A stretch of DNA of 7,756 nt from CAZLYK01 sp964563495 (GTDB lineage Bacteria > Acidobacteriota > Blastocatellia > RBC074), in contig CAZLYK010000200.1 in assembly GCA_964563495.1 (NCBI GenBank), positions 1 to 7,756 on the forward strand. Reading direction: 5' to 3'. Position numbers and translations under genes: made by a program. Below are positions 6,201 to 7,756 of the stretch, in pieces. A model generated the notes under the pieces. That model saw only the letters and a list, made by a program, of their open reading frames with translations. It searched no databases and had not been told where the DNA came from. Position 1 is the first letter of the stretch, and each line of letters begins with the position of its first letter.

Positions 6201-7718
6201 ATGAATATTTACAGAATCTCACTGATCTTCTGCCTGGCTCTAGCTTTGATGGGCTGTCGCGGCGGCAATCATTCGGATGAGCTGGTCATGATGATCGAGA
6301 AGCGGATTCCGACCTTTGATCCACGCGTCAGCTCAGATTCCGCGGCCGAGCGCATGCGCCAATTGATCTTCAACGGCCTGACGCGCAAGAACGAGAAGTT
6401 CGATCCGGTTCCGGACCTGGCGGAAAAGATCGAGGCCTCATCCGACTACCGGACCTTCACCTTCTATTTAAAACCGAACGTCAAGTTCCACGACGGCCGG
6501 GCGCTCTCTTCACTCGACGTCAAGTACACTTTCGAAACCATGCTCGCGCGCGGCTTCGCTTCGGATAAGAAGGCGGAGTTCATCACCCTGCTCTCGTCGA
6601 TAGAAGCAAAGGATCCGCGGACGATCGTCTTCAATTGCAACAGTCCATTTCCGGGATTCCCCAACGCGATCGTCCCGATCGGCATTATTCCCGAGAATTC
6701 AACCGAACAACAGGCCAAACGGCCGATCGGGACCGGGCCATTCAAGTTCGAGAGCTACACCGAAGACCAGGAAGTAACCCTTTCCGCCTTTGCCGATTAC
6801 TTCGAGGGCGCACCGGGCATCAAGCGGTTGCGCGTCAAGATCGTACCGGATAACAGCACCAGGGAGAGCGAGCTGCGCAAGGGCTCGGTCGATCTGGCGA
6901 TCAACGCCGATTTCGATCCCGTCACGGTTGAGGGATTGCAAAAGGCCGGGGGAATCAAGGTCGAGTTGATCGACGGCACCAACCTGACTCACCTGGGGGT
7001 TAACTTGCTCGATCCGGTCCTCAAAGACAAGCGTGTCCGCCAGGCGCTGGCCTACGGGATAGACCGTGAATCGATCATCCGCGATGTGCTCAAGGGTCAG
7101 GCCAGGCCGGCCAACACTGCCCTGCCGGCCAGCCAGTGGGCCTATGAGCCGAACGTCAACATCTACAATTACAGCGCCGACCGCGCCAAACAACTGCTCG
7201 ATCAGGCCGGCTACAAGGAAAAGCCCGATCAGCCGCGCCTCAAGCTCATGCTCAAGACTTCAACCATCTCCGCCTCCCGCAAGATCGGTGAGGCCATGCA
7301 GGAGCAATTGCGCCGGATCGGCGTCGCGCTGGAGTTGCAACCCCTCGAGCGCCAGAAGATGGTCCAGGATATGACCGAGGGTAATTTCCAGCTCTATCTC
7401 AACACTTCGGTCGGCGGCAACCAGAGCACGGACTTCTTCAAATTCGCCTACGCCTCGCAGTCCGTGCCTCCGAACGGTCAAAACCGATCGCGTTATCGCA
7501 ACCCGCAGCTAGATAACCTGCTGGCCGAATCACAGACCGCTGCACGGGACCGCCAGAAAGAGATCTTCTCCCAGGTCCAGAAGCTTTTGTCGGACGACCT
7601 GCCGCAGATTTATCTGTGGTATCCGGCGACGATCGTGGTCAGACGCGAGAGGGTCGGCAACCTCAAGCTGGAACCCTCGGGTGACTGGCAGGTGGTGAGA
7701 AAGGTTGTCAAGGAATAG
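6201..7718 (+). CDS. Peptide/oligopeptide-type ABC transporter solute-binding lipoprotein (SBP_bac_5)
   Basis: 505-residue DppA/OppA-type binding protein. A short signal peptide ends in a lipobox, LALMG-Cys19, so it is probably lipid-anchored outside the inner membrane. Family features in order: FDPRVSSDSAAERM near 39-52, PDLAEKIEASSDYRTFTFYL with KFHDGRALSSLDVKYTFE (about 71-112), GTGPFKFESY and ADYFEGAPGIKRLRVKI in the middle, and a later lobe with RVRQALAYGIDRESII and AKQLLDQAGY. The length is typical and the gene is intact to its TAG stop. The ligand cannot be told: this family binds peptides, nickel, heme, sugars and other solutes. It starts 6 nt after the small sensor-like gene with AGGA 4-5 nt before the ATG, so it is co-transcribed with the sigma/anti-sigma genes. 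No permease or ATPase follows within the window; they may lie beyond it or the protein may be an orphan. Confidence 0.9.
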   Translation: MNIYRISLIFCLALALMGCRGGNHSDELVMMIEKRIPTFDPRVSSDSAAERMRQLIFNGLTRKNEKFDPVPDLAEKIEASSDYRTFTFYLKPNVKFHDGRALSSLDVKYTFETMLARGFASDKKAEFITLLSSIEAKDPRTIVFNCNSPFPGFPNAIVPIGIIPENSTEQQAKRPIGTGPFKFESYTEDQEVTLSAFADYFEGAPGIKRLRVKIVPDNSTRESELRKGSVDLAINADFDPVTVEGLQKAGGIKVELIDGTNLTHLGVNLLDPVLKDKRVRQALAYGIDRESIIRDVLKGQARPANTALPASQWAYEPNVNIYNYSADRAKQLLDQAGYKEKPDQPRLKLMLKTSTISASRKIGEAMQEQLRRIGVALELQPLERQKMVQDMTEGNFQLYLNTSVGGNQSTDFFKFAYASQSVPPNGQNRSRYRNPQLDNLLAESQTAARDRQKEIFSQVQKLLSDDLPQIYLWYPATIVVRRERVGNLKLEPSGDWQVVRKVVKE

Positions 7719-7756
7719 ACAGGATGGACAGGATTTTTGCAGGATTGAACAAGATT
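7719..7756 (+). repeat. CAGGAT-type short direct repeats, running off the window
   Basis: Directly after the binding-protein stop codon, CAGGAT occurs at 7720-7725, 7729-7734 and 7740-7745, with a variant CAAGAT at 7750-7755. The unit length is 9-11 bp, close to one helical turn. It looks like the edge of an intergenic repeat array; its full extent is outside the window. Confidence 0.6.

Noticed and set aside
1..7756. CRISPR arrays, tRNA or rRNA genes, insertion sequences
   Set aside because: I saw no regularly spaced long repeats, no cloverleaf or rRNA-like stretches, no transposase frame and no terminal inverted repeats around a gene.

Overview
The window reads as chromosomal DNA from a diderm (outer-membrane) bacterium of moderately high GC content. 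An LPS-export permease, a lipoprotein with a signal peptide, and a sigma/anti-sigma pair with a periplasmic helical protein all point to a Gram-negative envelope. The LptF-LptG fusion, the ECF operon style and the CAGGAT-type intergenic repeat at the right edge made me think of Acidobacteriota (Blastocatellia-like). That is an inference from memory, not something the sequence proves. I see no rRNA, tRNA, insertion sequence, CRISPR array or phage gene.

Layout. Left edge: a tandem-domain universal stress protein on the + strand (2-901). It converges on the next gene across a perfect 18-bp inverted repeat (908-945) that probably ends transcription from both sides. Middle, - strand, read right to left: an XRE-family regulator (4408-3974), an ImmA/IrrE-like protein whose HExxH zinc motif reads EEICH (3944-3372), and a 796-residue LptF-LptG fusion permease (3334-944). 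The gaps are 29 and 37 nt, so the three could be one transcription unit. Right, + strand, divergent from the XRE gene: ECF sigma factor (4588-5316), membrane-anchored zinc-finger anti-sigma factor (5321-5821), small membrane-anchored Spy/CpxP/CnrX-like protein (5805-6194) and an oligopeptide-type solute-binding lipoprotein (6201-7718). Gaps or overlaps there are 4, -17 and 6 nt, so this looks like one tightly packed operon.

How the genes may work together. The + strand operon has the form of an envelope-stress circuit. The anti-sigma factor would hold the sigma factor at the membrane, the small helical protein would be a periplasmic sensor or modulator, and the binding lipoprotein would be either an output or a ligand-sensing component. 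The - strand unit pairs an ImmR/ImmA- or DdrO/IrrE-like regulator module with the inner-membrane LPS-export permease. The two units share a 179-bp divergent control region (4409-4587) holding three different inverted repeats. A further 11-bp perfect hairpin (4660-4687) lies at the very start of the sigma gene or in its leader. Joint control of LPS export and an envelope sigma regulon from this divergent region is the most interesting hypothesis in the window, but it is untested.
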